A DNA stretch of 15,813 nt, taken from assembly GCA_023389545.1 (NCBI GenBank), contig JAEWEI010000458.1, positions 1-15,813 on the forward strand. Reading direction: 5' to 3'. A program made the translations under genes and the position numbers. The notes beneath the pieces were generated by a model, which saw only the letters and a list, made by a program, of their open reading frames with translations, made no database searches and was not told where the DNA came from. Numbering within the stretch: the first letter of the stretch is position 1; the number at the start of each line of letters is the position of its first letter. Below, piece after piece: positions 8,719 to 15,813 of this stretch. The DNA is from Actinomycetes bacterium. Lineage in GTDB: Bacteria; Actinomycetota; Actinomycetes; Actinomycetales; Cellulomonadaceae.

Positions 8719-8770
8719 CACAATGCGGTCGCGATCCGGGACGTTCGGCCTGTGCTGCCACGATGTCGCC

Positions 8771-9427
8771 ATGTCTCGACCCGCCACCCCAGCCCAGGCA
8801 TGGTCCGCGCTGCTCGCCGGAAACGACAGGTTCGTGCGCGACGAGATGGCGCACCCGTCCCAAGGCATCGACAGACGCGCGGAGCTGAGCGCCTCGCAGG
8901 CGCCCTTCGCGGTGATCTTCGGGTGCTCGGACAGCCGGGTCGCCGCCGAGATCATCTTCGACCAGGGCCTCGGCGACGTGTTCGTGGTGCGCACCGCCGG
9001 CCACGTGCTCGACACGACCGTCATCGGGTCCATCGAGTACGGCGTCGACGTGCTGGGCGCCTCGCTCGTGGTGGTCCTCGGGCACGACAGCTGCGGCGCG
9101 GTCGCCGCCGCCACCACGGCGCTGACCACGGGTGTCGTGCCGGACGGGTTCGTGCGCGCCATCGTCGACCGCGTCATCCCCTCCATCGTGTCGCTGACGG
9201 GCGCGGCGGACGGCCCTGGGCTGGCCACCGTCTCCGCCGAGCAGCTCGGCCACGAGCACGTACGCCACACGGTGCAGATGCTGGAGAGCTACTCGCGCTC
9301 GCTCGCGGCCGCGGTGGCGGAGGGCCGGTGCGCGATCGTGGGCGTCGAGTACACCCTCGCGGACGGCCGGGTGCACCTGTCGGGGCACGTCGGCGACCTG
9401 GCAGAGGACGTCGCGCCAGGCCAGTGA
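8771..9427 (+). CDS. Beta-class carbonic anhydrase
   Basis: This 218-residue cytoplasmic zinc enzyme interconverts CO2 and bicarbonate. The beta-class signatures are intact: GCSDSRV (51-57), giving zinc ligand Cys52 and the Asp54-Arg56 dyad, and LGHDSCGAV (103-111), giving zinc ligands His105 and Cys108. RTAGHV (74-79) and SIEYGVDVLG (87-96) complete the active-site framework. There is no signal peptide, and the length is typical. The ATG at 8771 is chosen because the usual N-terminal helix WSALLAGNDRFV begins just after it; no Shine-Dalgarno is visible, so the message may be leaderless or weakly translated. Fumarase follows after 12 bases, implying an operon. The gene diverges from the sugar importer. 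A bicarbonate-supply role for carboxylation reactions is the ordinary interpretation. Confidence 0.95.
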   Translation: MSRPATPAQAWSALLAGNDRFVRDEMAHPSQGIDRRAELSASQAPFAVIFGCSDSRVAAEIIFDQGLGDVFVVRTAGHVLDTTVIGSIEYGVDVLGASLVVVLGHDSCGAVAAATTALTTGVVPDGFVRAIVDRVIPSIVSLTGAADGPGLATVSAEQLGHEHVRHTVQMLESYSRSLAAAVAEGRCAIVGVEYTLADGRVHLSGHVGDLAEDVAPGQ

Positions 9428-9439
9428 GAAGATGCGCGC

Positions 9440-10879
9440 ATGAGTGAGCACGCCAATGACGCCGCCGCCCCCATGACCGCCCCTGCCGACGGGTTCCGCA
9501 TCGAGCACGACACGATGGGCGAGGTCCTCGTCCCCGCTGACGCCCTGTACCGGGCTCAGACCCAGCGGGCCGTCGAGAACTTCCCCATCTCCGGCACGCG
9601 CCTCGAGCGCAGCCACATCGAGGCCCTGGCCAGGATCAAGAAGGCCGCGGCCCTCGCCAACGCCGAGCTGGGGGTGCTGGACGCCGAGGTCGCGGCGGCC
9701 ATCGCCGCCGCCGCCGACGAGGTGGCGTCGGGCGCCCACGACGCGCACTTCCCGATCGACGTGTTCCAGACGGGATCTGGCACGTCCTCCAACATGAACA
9801 CCAATGAGGTGCTGGCCACGCTGGCCTCGGCCCGCCTGGGCCGGCCGGTGCACCCGAACGACCACGTCAACGCCTCGCAGTCCTCCAATGACGTGTTCCC
9901 GACGTCCGTGCACGTCGCTGCCACGGCCGGCGTCGTCCGCGACCTCATCCCCGCGCTGGAGCACCTGGCCGGCGCGCTCGAGGCGAAGGCCGAGCAGTTC
10001 GCCACCGTCGTGAAGTCGGGTCGCACGCACCTCATGGACGCCACGCCCGTGACCCTCGGCCAGGAGTTCGGCGGCTACGCCGCGGCGATCCGCTACGGGG
10101 TCGAGCGCCTCCAGGCCGCCCTGCCGCGCGCCGCAGAGGTGCCGCTCGGCGGGACGGCCGTCGGCACCGGCATCAACACCCCGGCGGGCTTCCCGCAGCG
10201 GGTGATCACCCTGCTGCGCGAGGACACCGGGCTGCCGCTGACCGAGGCCCGCGACCACTTCGAGGCGCAGAGCGCGCGCGACGGGCTGGTCGAGCTGTCC
10301 GGGGCGCTGCGCGCCATCGCGGTGAGCCTGACGAAGATCTGCAACGACCTGCGCTGGATGGGATCGGGCCCCAACACGGGCCTCGGGGAGATCTTCATCC
10401 CCGACCTGCAGCCCGGCTCGTCGATCATGCCCGGCAAGGTCAACCCGGTGATCCCCGAGGCGGTGCTCATGGTGGCCGCGCGCGTCATCGGCAACGACGC
10501 GACGGTCGCCTGGGCCGGCGCGAGCGGGTCGTTCGAGCTCAACGTGCAGATCCCTGTGATCGCGCTAGGGGTCCTGGAGTCGATCCGGCTGCTCGCGAAC
10601 GCCTCGACGCTCCTCGCCGACAAGACCGTGTCCGGCATCGAGGCGAACGTCGAGCGGGCCCGGGCGCTCGCGGAGTCCTCCCCGTCGATCGTGACGCCGC
10701 TGAACCGGGTGATCGGCTACGAGGCCGCCGCGAAGATCGCCAAGCACTCGGTCAAGCACGGCCTGACCGTGCGCGAGGCCGTGGTGGACCTCGGCTACGT
10801 GGAGCGGGGAGAGGTCACCGAGGAGCAGCTCGACGCGGCGCTCGACGTGCTCGCGATGACGCGTCCGCCGCACATCTGA
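9440..10879 (+). CDS. fumC: Fumarate hydratase class II
   Basis: This 479-residue homotetrameric enzyme of the aspartase/fumarase superfamily reversibly hydrates fumarate to L-malate in the TCA cycle, without an iron-sulfur cluster. Motifs are [14 protein letters not shown] (111-124), [18 protein letters not shown] (138-155), [16 protein letters not shown] (194-209, with His197 the conserved active-site His) and the superfamily signature [11 protein letters not shown] (326-336) on the mobile loop carrying the catalytic Ser. TGSGTSSN and the overall pattern favour fumarase over aspartase or argininosuccinate lyase. The length is slightly above the usual 460-470 because of an Ala-rich N-terminus; Met12 or Met26 are alternative starts. 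The ATG at 9440 has GAGAAG about eight bases upstream, overlapping the carbonic anhydrase stop, so translation of the two genes may be coupled. Nothing is missing. Confidence 0.96.
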   Translation: MSEHANDAAAPMTAPADGFRIEHDTMGEVLVPADALYRAQTQRAVENFPISGTRLERSHIEALARIKKAAALANAELGVLDAEVAAAIAAAADEVASGAHDAHFPIDVFQTGSGTSSNMNTNEVLATLASARLGRPVHPNDHVNASQSSNDVFPTSVHVAATAGVVRDLIPALEHLAGALEAKAEQFATVVKSGRTHLMDATPVTLGQEFGGYAAAIRYGVERLQAALPRAAEVPLGGTAVGTGINTPAGFPQRVITLLREDTGLPLTEARDHFEAQSARDGLVELSGALRAIAVSLTKICNDLRWMGSGPNTGLGEIFIPDLQPGSSIMPGKVNPVIPEAVLMVAARVIGNDATVAWAGASGSFELNVQIPVIALGVLESIRLLANASTLLADKTVSGIEANVERARALAESSPSIVTPLNRVIGYEAAAKIAKHSVKHGLTVREAVVDLGYVERGEVTEEQLDAALDVLAMTRPPHI

Positions 10880-10905
10880 CCTGCCTGCCGCCCAACGTTC
10901 CACGA

Positions 10906-10922
10906 GGGCCGTTCGTCGGCCC
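10906..10922 (+). terminator. Candidate terminator hairpin after fumC
   Basis: GGGCCG and CGGCCC form a perfect 6-bp all-GC stem around the loop TTCGT, starting 27 bases after the fumC stop. The position suits a Rho-independent-like terminator. There is no T-run after it, which is common for actinobacterial terminators but leaves the call tentative. Confidence 0.45.
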
Positions 10923-11002
10923 GATCACGGCCGCGTAACGATCTCCAGGCGCGTCGGCGAACGGCGCGGAAACGCTCCCACCCCCGGTGTCCCGGCGGTT
11001 AG

Positions 11003-11039
11003 ATTCGGGCGCCCGCCACCCATTGGCGGGCGCCCGAAT
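11003..11039. terminator. Strong perfect hairpin between fumC and the FtsX permease genes
   Basis: ATTCGGGCGCCCGCCA (11003-11018) is followed, after the 5-base loop CCCAT, by its exact complement (11024-11039), a perfect 16-bp stem. It lies 124 bases past fumC and 36 bases before the preferred permease start. It may be the main terminator separating the two units, acting on either strand because it is symmetrical. Alternatively it is a structured leader of the permease message: TAGATT at 11000-11005 resembles a -10 box and would place the hairpin at the very start of that transcript. No T-tract follows. Confidence 0.6.
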
Positions 11040-11063
11040 GCACACGAGGGCGAGTGCGACGTC

Positions 11064-11069
11064 AGGGGA
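11064..11069 (+). promoter_or_regulatory. Ribosome binding site that decides the permease start
   Basis: AGGGGA lies five bases before the GTG at 11075. A competing GTG at 11054 has GAGGG only three bases upstream, closer than usual. The downstream start is therefore preferred, though the difference is only seven residues. Confidence 0.5.
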
Positions 11070-11074
11070 TCACA

Positions 11075-14000
11075 GTGCGGTGGGCGACCCGGATCGTGCT
11101 GCGACGGGCAGCGACGCAACGGACCGTGCTCGCGGCGGTGCTGGCGGTCGCGATGGTGGGAGCGGGCCTGATCGGGGCCTTCACGCTGCTGTTCTCGGCG
11201 AGCGACGACCGTGCGGTGGCCGCCGACCTCGCCCGGCGCCCGATGTCCGAGCTGGAGCTCGCGACAGTCGTCTCGGTGGGCGCCTACGACAACGCCGAGG
11301 CCATCGACTCCGCCGCTGCGGCGCTCGAGGCCACTGTCGGGGACGTGCCCGCCACCCGGCATGAGTGGCTGTTCTCGGGCGCCTACCGGCAGCCCTCGGC
11401 CACGCCTGGCGAGCCCGACGTCGCCGTGCTCCTCGGATCGATCGACGCCACCGCCGAGGGCGCCCGGCTCCTCGCCGGCGCGTGGCCACAGGACGGCCCC
11501 GGCGACCGCATCGAGGTCGCCATCCCGCAGGTCCTCGCCGACGACCTCGACTGGTCGCCCGGCCACGTGGCGCCGCTGCGGGCCTTCACGTCGAGCTCCG
11601 CCGTCGAGGTGGTCGTCGTGGGCGTGTACGAGCCCGTGCAGGCCGCGTTCTGGTCCAGGGACCCGTTCTCCGGCAGGTCCGTGAACCGGGCGTACCCCGT
11701 GCCCGGCTCCTGGGGCAACGCCCTCACTGTCGGCTACGGCCCGCTGCTCGCCACCCCGACGGCCCTGCGCGCGCCCCAGGTGGACCTGGACACGGCGCAC
11801 ATCGTCCTGCGGCCCGACGTCGTCAGCGTGGACGCCTCCACCCTCGCCGGGCTGCGCGTCCGGCTCGACGACGCGCGTGTGGACCTCGCCAAGGCCACGG
11901 GCGCCAAGGCACAGAGCGCCACCTTCACGAGCCAGCTGGCCGGGAGCCTCGACAGCGCCCGCGCCGGCCTCGCCGTCACCCGGGTGGCCCTGATCGTGCT
12001 GAGCCTGATGCTCCTGGCGCTCACCGCGAGTGTGCTGCAACTCAGCGCCCGGCTCCTCACCGAGCGGCGCACCGGCGAGGAGGCGCTGCTCGCGTCCCGG
12101 GGCGCGTCTCGGGCCCAGCTCGTGGGGCTGGGCGCGCTCGAGGCCGCAGGGGTGGCCGCGCTGACGGCGGCGACGGCGCCGTGGATCGCCCGCGGCGTGT
12201 ACCGGCTCCTCGCGGGCGAGTCGTCATTCGCGGCCGCGGGCCTGCCCACCGACCAGGGCGCCCCCGCCCTGCTGTGGCTCGCGTGCGCCGCCGCCGCGAC
12301 GCTCTTCGGCGTGGTGCTGGTGGCGCCGCTGTTGCGCCGCACCACCAGCGTGGTGGACGCGGAGCAGGGCCAGGTGCGCCAGGACCGGCGCACGGTGATG
12401 ACCCGGTCCGGGATCGACGTGGCGCTCGTCGTGCTCGCCGTGATCGCCTACCTCCAGCTGCGCCAGTACCGCTCCCCCGTGCTCCGCACGGGCGGCGTGG
12501 ACCCGGTGCTCGTGGTGGGCCCGGCGCTGTTCCTGCTCGCCGGAGCCGCGATCGCGTTACGGGTGCTGCCCCTCGTCGCGGCAGCCGCCGAGCGTCGGGC
12601 CGGGCGCAGCCGCTCCCTCGCGGCGCCGCTCGCGGCCTGGGAGGTGGGCCGCCGCCCCCGACGGGCCACCGGCGCCGTGCTCGTCCTCACGCTGGCCGTC
12701 GCCGTGGGCGCCTTCGCGCAGTCCTTCCAGGCCACCTGGGCGCTCTCGCAGACGGAGCAGGCCGCTGCCCGGGTCGGGACGGACGTGCGCGTGGACCGGC
12801 TGCCCCTCAGCCCCCTGGAGCAGTCGAACGTCATCGCCGGGCTGGACGGGGCCTCGGCGGCCTCGCCCGTGGCGTCCAGGTCCGTGGCGCTGGGCAGCCG
12901 CGTGGACATGGGCGTCTTGGACGGCAAGTCGAGCACCGTCCACTTGCTGGCCCTCGACGCCGCGCAGGCCCCAGCCCTGGTCCGTGGACGCGAGGACCCG
13001 TCAGGCTGGCCGGACCTCCTGCGCCCCGACAACGTGTCCCCGGACGTCGGCGCCCCCCTTCCACCTGGGACCACGGGCTTCGCGCTGACCGTCACCGGCG
13101 AGGGCGCGCCGGACCTCGGCCCGGTGGGGCTTCGCCTGCGCGTGCTCGTCCAGGACGCGCACGGCATCATCACGGCACGCGGCCCCGACAACCTGGTGCG
13201 ACTCGACGGGGAACCCCAAGAGGTCTCCATCTCCCTGGTGGACAAGGACGCCCGGCTCGCGGAGCCGCTGTCCGTGATCGGCGTCAGCGGACAGCTCTTC
13301 GCCCGCTCCGGGTCCGACTACGACTTCACCGTGTCGATCAGCCAGGGCGCGGCCTTCGAGGTCGAGCTCGCCGCGCCCCGGGCGATCGACCGCCAGGGCG
13401 CGGAGAAGCCGACCGGGTTCGACGGCGGCGACTGGACCGCGCGCACCCGTCCCGACGCGTTCCAGTCGACAGTGGGAATCGCCGTCTCGGGCGGTCAGGG
13501 CACGGAGCCGCTCATCGTCCGAGAGGAGGGCTCGGACCTGCCGAGCGGGTTCGGCGACGCGGGATTCGTCGCCACGGTCCTCGCCGACGTCATCGAGGCC
13601 CCCGCCATCGCCTCGGCGCAGTTGCTCGCCGAGACTGGCCTCGAGGTTGGCGACACCGCCGCGGTGATGGTGGGCGGGATGCCCGTGACCGCCGTGATCG
13701 CGGACGCGGCGCCAGATCTGCCGTCGGCGCCCGGTCGCCAAGCCCTGCTGATGGACCGGACCACGCTCACCCACCTCCTGGCCAGGGCCGGGTTCGACGA
13801 GAACCTGGTGGACGAGTGGTGGCTCGAGGCCGCCGACGCCGACGCCGGGCCACTGGTCGAGCGGATCCGCGAGGTCCACGGTGGCGCCGCGGTCAGCCGG
13901 GTCCAGGTCGAGGACGACCTCGCCCGCGGGCCCTTGCGAGTGGCGGTGACGGCGTCGCTCCTGCTGATCAGCCTGGCCGCCGTCGTCCTCGCCGTCGTGG

Positions 14001-14371
14001 GCCTGACCATGAGCGCGACCGTCTCGGTGCGGCAGCGCCGCTTGGAGCTGGCGCGGCTCCAGGCGCTGGGCGCGGCGCGTGCGACGCTGGTCCGGTCGGT
14101 GGTGGTCGAACACGCCCTGCTGGTCGTGCTGGGCGTCGCCGCCGGCGGCACGCTCGGCGCGTTCCTCGCCCGGCTCGTGGCGCCGCTCCTCACGCTCGGC
14201 GCCGACGGCAGGCCGCCCCGGCCCGCGGCGCTGCTGGTGTGGGACTGGCCGAGCCAGGGCGTGCTGCTGCTGGGCGTCGTGACGCTGACCGGCGCCGCCG
14301 TCACACTCACCGCCTCCACGCTGATGCGCCGCGCCTCTGCCGAGCTCCTGCGACTGGGGGACGACCGATGA
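11075..14371 (+). CDS. Large FtsX-family ABC transporter permease
   Basis: This membrane protein of about 1098 residues has two FtsX-type permease modules. A single N-terminal membrane helix (about 18-40) is followed by an extracytoplasmic domain of about 260 residues. Module one spans about 300-420, with the cytoplasmic sequence ERRTGEEALLASRGASRAQL (330-349) typical of FtsX coupling helices. Further helices lie near 448-462, 477-503 and 532-550. A second extracytoplasmic region of about 400 residues (555-955) precedes module two (955-1085), which has RQRRLELARLQALGAARATL (986-1005). The repeated R-x-x-E-x-A-x-L-x-A-x-G-A pattern marks both coupling sites. It contains no ATPase domain, so it needs a partner ATP-binding protein of the MacB/LolD type, not seen here. 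The start is GTG 11075 (or 11054). Its stop overlaps the next permease's ATG. The cargo is unknown; such systems export lipids, peptides or signals, or drive envelope hydrolases. Confidence 0.9.
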   Translation: MRWATRIVLRRAATQRTVLAAVLAVAMVGAGLIGAFTLLFSASDDRAVAADLARRPMSELELATVVSVGAYDNAEAIDSAAAALEATVGDVPATRHEWLFSGAYRQPSATPGEPDVAVLLGSIDATAEGARLLAGAWPQDGPGDRIEVAIPQVLADDLDWSPGHVAPLRAFTSSSAVEVVVVGVYEPVQAAFWSRDPFSGRSVNRAYPVPGSWGNALTVGYGPLLATPTALRAPQVDLDTAHIVLRPDVVSVDASTLAGLRVRLDDARVDLAKATGAKAQSATFTSQLAGSLDSARAGLAVTRVALIVLSLMLLALTASVLQLSARLLTERRTGEEALLASRGASRAQLVGLGALEAAGVAALTAATAPWIARGVYRLLAGESSFAAAGLPTDQGAPALLWLACAAAATLFGVVLVAPLLRRTTSVVDAEQGQVRQDRRTVMTRSGIDVALVVLAVIAYLQLRQYRSPVLRTGGVDPVLVVGPALFLLAGAAIALRVLPLVAAAAERRAGRSRSLAAPLAAWEVGRRPRRATGAVLVLTLAVAVGAFAQSFQATWALSQTEQAAARVGTDVRVDRLPLSPLEQSNVIAGLDGASAASPVASRSVALGSRVDMGVLDGKSSTVHLLALDAAQAPALVRGREDPSGWPDLLRPDNVSPDVGAPLPPGTTGFALTVTGEGAPDLGPVGLRLRVLVQDAHGIITARGPDNLVRLDGEPQEVSISLVDKDARLAEPLSVIGVSGQLFARSGSDYDFTVSISQGAAFEVELAAPRAIDRQGAEKPTGFDGGDWTARTRPDAFQSTVGIAVSGGQGTEPLIVREEGSDLPSGFGDAGFVATVLADVIEAPAIASAQLLAETGLEVGDTAAVMVGGMPVTAVIADAAPDLPSAPGRQALLMDRTTLTHLLARAGFDENLVDEWWLEAADADAGPLVERIREVHGGAAVSRVQVEDDLARGPLRVAVTASLLLISLAAVVLAVVGLTMSATVSVRQRRLELARLQALGAARATLVRSVVVEHALLVVLGVAAGGTLGAFLARLVAPLLTLGADGRPPRPAALLVWDWPSQGVLLLGVVTLTGAAVTLTASTLMRRASAELLRLGDDR

Positions 14372-15813
14372 CCTCACCGACCACACCCGCCACGCGCTGG
14401 TCCGGGCTGACGCGCGCCGTCCGGGCCACCGTCGGCGGCGCGGCCCTGGTGGCGCGTCGGCGCGCCCGATCCGACCGCGGCCTGATCGCCGGCCAGCTGC
14501 TGCTCGTCACTGTGCTGTGCTTCCTGACGCTCAGCGGCCCGCGCCTGCTCGCCGCGGGCGCGGACGCCGGTTTGCAGGGGGCCGCGGAACGCGCCGGGAC
14601 GGCCGCCGATGTGGTCGCCCGGCTGCCCGTCTCCGTCAAGGACGCCTTCCCGGTCAAGCGGCCGAGCGACGCGGCGAGCCGGCTGCGCACCGCAGTGGCC
14701 CGGATGGACGAGGCACTGGCCCCCGAGCTCGGCGCGGTGACCGGCCCGCCCCGGGCCACGTTCTCCGCGCACACGGCTGTGGCCCTGCACGGGGAGCAGT
14801 CCATCGCCCAGTACTCCTGGTGGTCGAGCCAGGATCCGGCCGACGTGCGGTGGGTGGACGGCGGCGCCCCCTCCGCCCCACCGGAGCCGGAGGGCGGCGA
14901 GGACGGCGAGGGCGGGGAGCCTGACGGGCCGCGTCGCATCGAGGTCGCCGTCTCCCAGCACAACGCGCAGTCGCTCGGCCTGCAGGTGGGTCACGAGGCA
15001 CCCGTGGTGCGCGGCACCCAGGGCGAGGCGGTGCTGGTGGTCTCGGGGATCTTCGACGCCACGGGAGCCACCGACCCGGGCTGGGCCGCGGCGGACGCGC
15101 TCCTGGAGTCGCGGACCACCCTGGGCGCAGACCCCCAGACGGTGTTCGGGGTGATGGTGGGCGACCACTCGCTGCCCGACGCCGCGCTCGCGGTGCTCGG
15201 CCCCGCCCAGACCCTCGAGGTGCGGTTCCCGCTGCTCAGCGACGAGCTGCGCAGCGATCAGGCGGCGGCGCTCTCGACGTCGTTGGCCAAGACGATCCTG
15301 GACACGACACACCTGCAGACCCGCTACGGCACGCCCGCCGTGAGCACCGCCCTCACCGGGGTGCTGCCCGAGTTCCAGCTCCAGCTGCGCGGCGCGCAGG
15401 CGCAGGCGTACGTGGTGCTCGCGGGCATCGTGCTCGTCGGGGCCCTCGCCCTGCTGCTCGCCGCCAGGCTCGTGCTGGAGCGCCGCAGGCCCGTGCTGGT
15501 GGCCGAGCGCGCACGCGGCGCCTCTGTGGCCTCTGTCATGCTCCGCCTCGGCGTCGAGTCCGCGCCCCTCGCCGCCCTCGGCCTGGCCCTGGGACTGCTC
15601 GCGGCAGCCCCCGTGGCGCGCGACGCCGCCTGGACGTGGTGGCCGGCGCTGCTCGTCGCCGGGGTGGCCGCGAGCGCTGTCCCTGTCGGCGGAGGGCTCC
15701 TCGTGGCCCGCGCCTGGGGTGGCCGCCAGGTCCCCGCGAACCGCAGCGACCGCGAGCGCCTCGCCAGCAGGCGTCGCACCCGGCGCGTCGTTGCCGAGGC
15801 CGCGGTGGTGCTG
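14368..15813 (+). CDS. Second FtsX-family ABC permease (3' truncated by window)
   Basis: The open frame runs from ATG 14368 to the last base without a stop, giving 482 visible codons. The ATG overlaps the preceding TGA as ATGA, so translation is probably coupled. A membrane helix at about 38-63 is followed by a large extracytoplasmic domain (about 64-345), then helices near 346-368, 395-415 and 424-447. The cytoplasmic segment LERRRPVLVAERARGASVAS (370-389) matches the FtsX coupling-helix pattern seen in the first permease, so this is the paired subunit; the full protein is probably also near 1000 residues. Residues 165-188 form a low-complexity Gly/Pro/Glu/Asp insert in the external domain, likely a flexible acidic linker. 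The end of the visible part (SDRERLASRRRTRR, 460-473) is a basic cytoplasmic loop before another helix. Function and cargo are unknown. An ATPase gene would be expected just downstream. Confidence 0.85.
   Translation, partial: MTSPTTPATRWSGLTRAVRATVGGAALVARRRARSDRGLIAGQLLLVTVLCFLTLSGPRLLAAGADAGLQGAAERAGTAADVVARLPVSVKDAFPVKRPSDAASRLRTAVARMDEALAPELGAVTGPPRATFSAHTAVALHGEQSIAQYSWWSSQDPADVRWVDGGAPSAPPEPEGGEDGEGGEPDGPRRIEVAVSQHNAQSLGLQVGHEAPVVRGTQGEAVLVVSGIFDATGATDPGWAAADALLESRTTLGADPQTVFGVMVGDHSLPDAALAVLGPAQTLEVRFPLLSDELRSDQAAALSTSLAKTILDTTHLQTRYGTPAVSTALTGVLPEFQLQLRGAQAQAYVVLAGIVLVGALALLLAARLVLERRRPVLVAERARGASVASVMLRLGVESAPLAALGLALGLLAAAPVARDAAWTWWPALLVAGVAASAVPVGGGLLVARAWGGRQVPANRSDRERLASRRRTRRVVAEAAVVL

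Noticed and set aside
8678..8770. 31-residue N-terminal extension of carbonic anhydrase
   Set aside because: It would overlap the divergent promoter dyad, adds no family-conserved sequence, and the normal N-terminal helix starts just after the ATG at 8771.
8666..10258. 530-codon open frame antisense to carbonic anhydrase and fumarase
   Set aside because: It is a composition shadow of two certain genes and shows no family motif.
10968..11000. Possible ECF-sigma promoter (GGAAAC ... GTT) before the permease genes
   Set aside because: The spacing between the two elements is about 24 bases, too long for the usual 16-17 of ECF promoters.
13001..14386. 461-codon open frame antisense to the first FtsX permease
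   Set aside because: It is Gln/His/Arg-rich shadow translation; the plus-strand permease has conserved coupling helices and membrane segments throughout.

Overview
This is about 15.8 kb of very GC-rich DNA with strong G/C third-position codon use, GTG as well as ATG starts, purine-rich ribosome binding sites and lipoprotein and possible Tat export signals. Together these point to a high-GC actinomycete. A Cellulomonas-like member of the Micrococcales is my best guess, but that is inference and no rRNA is present to confirm it. Nine genes are complete and two run off the window ends. There are no tRNA, rRNA, CRISPR, insertion-sequence or phage signatures, and no gene-free stretch exceeds about 200 bases.

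Layout. Bases 1-859 (+) hold the 3' end of a PfkB-family sugar kinase (probably fructokinase) and a small DUF1801 protein. Bases 885-8627 (-) form a carbohydrate-uptake locus read right to left. It begins with a solute-binding lipoprotein, two MalFG-type permeases and their ATPase, matching the LpqY-SugABC trehalose importer as I remember it. It continues with an exported GH15 (glucoamylase/trehalase-type) hydrolase and a type-B carboxylesterase lipoprotein. Bases 8771-10879 (+) are a beta-carbonic anhydrase followed 12 bases later by class II fumarase. Bases 11075-15813 (+) are two large FtsX-family ABC permeases whose genes overlap by ATGA; the second is cut by the window end.

How the parts may work together. 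The minus-strand block reads as an extracellular scavenging pathway. An anchored esterase could remove acyl groups, the secreted GH15 enzyme could cleave alpha-glucosides, and the importer would take up the resulting alpha-disaccharide or oligosaccharide. The substrate is not proven by sequence. Carbonic anhydrase with fumarase suggests coupling of bicarbonate supply to C4-dicarboxylate metabolism. The terminal permease pair looks like an exporter or envelope-acting system whose ATPase should lie just beyond the window.

Most of the window is recognisable metabolism and transport. The least characterised parts are the large FtsX pair, the esterase/GH15/importer combination, and two conspicuous inverted repeats: a divergent-promoter dyad at 8680-8718 and a perfect 16-bp hairpin at 11003-11039.
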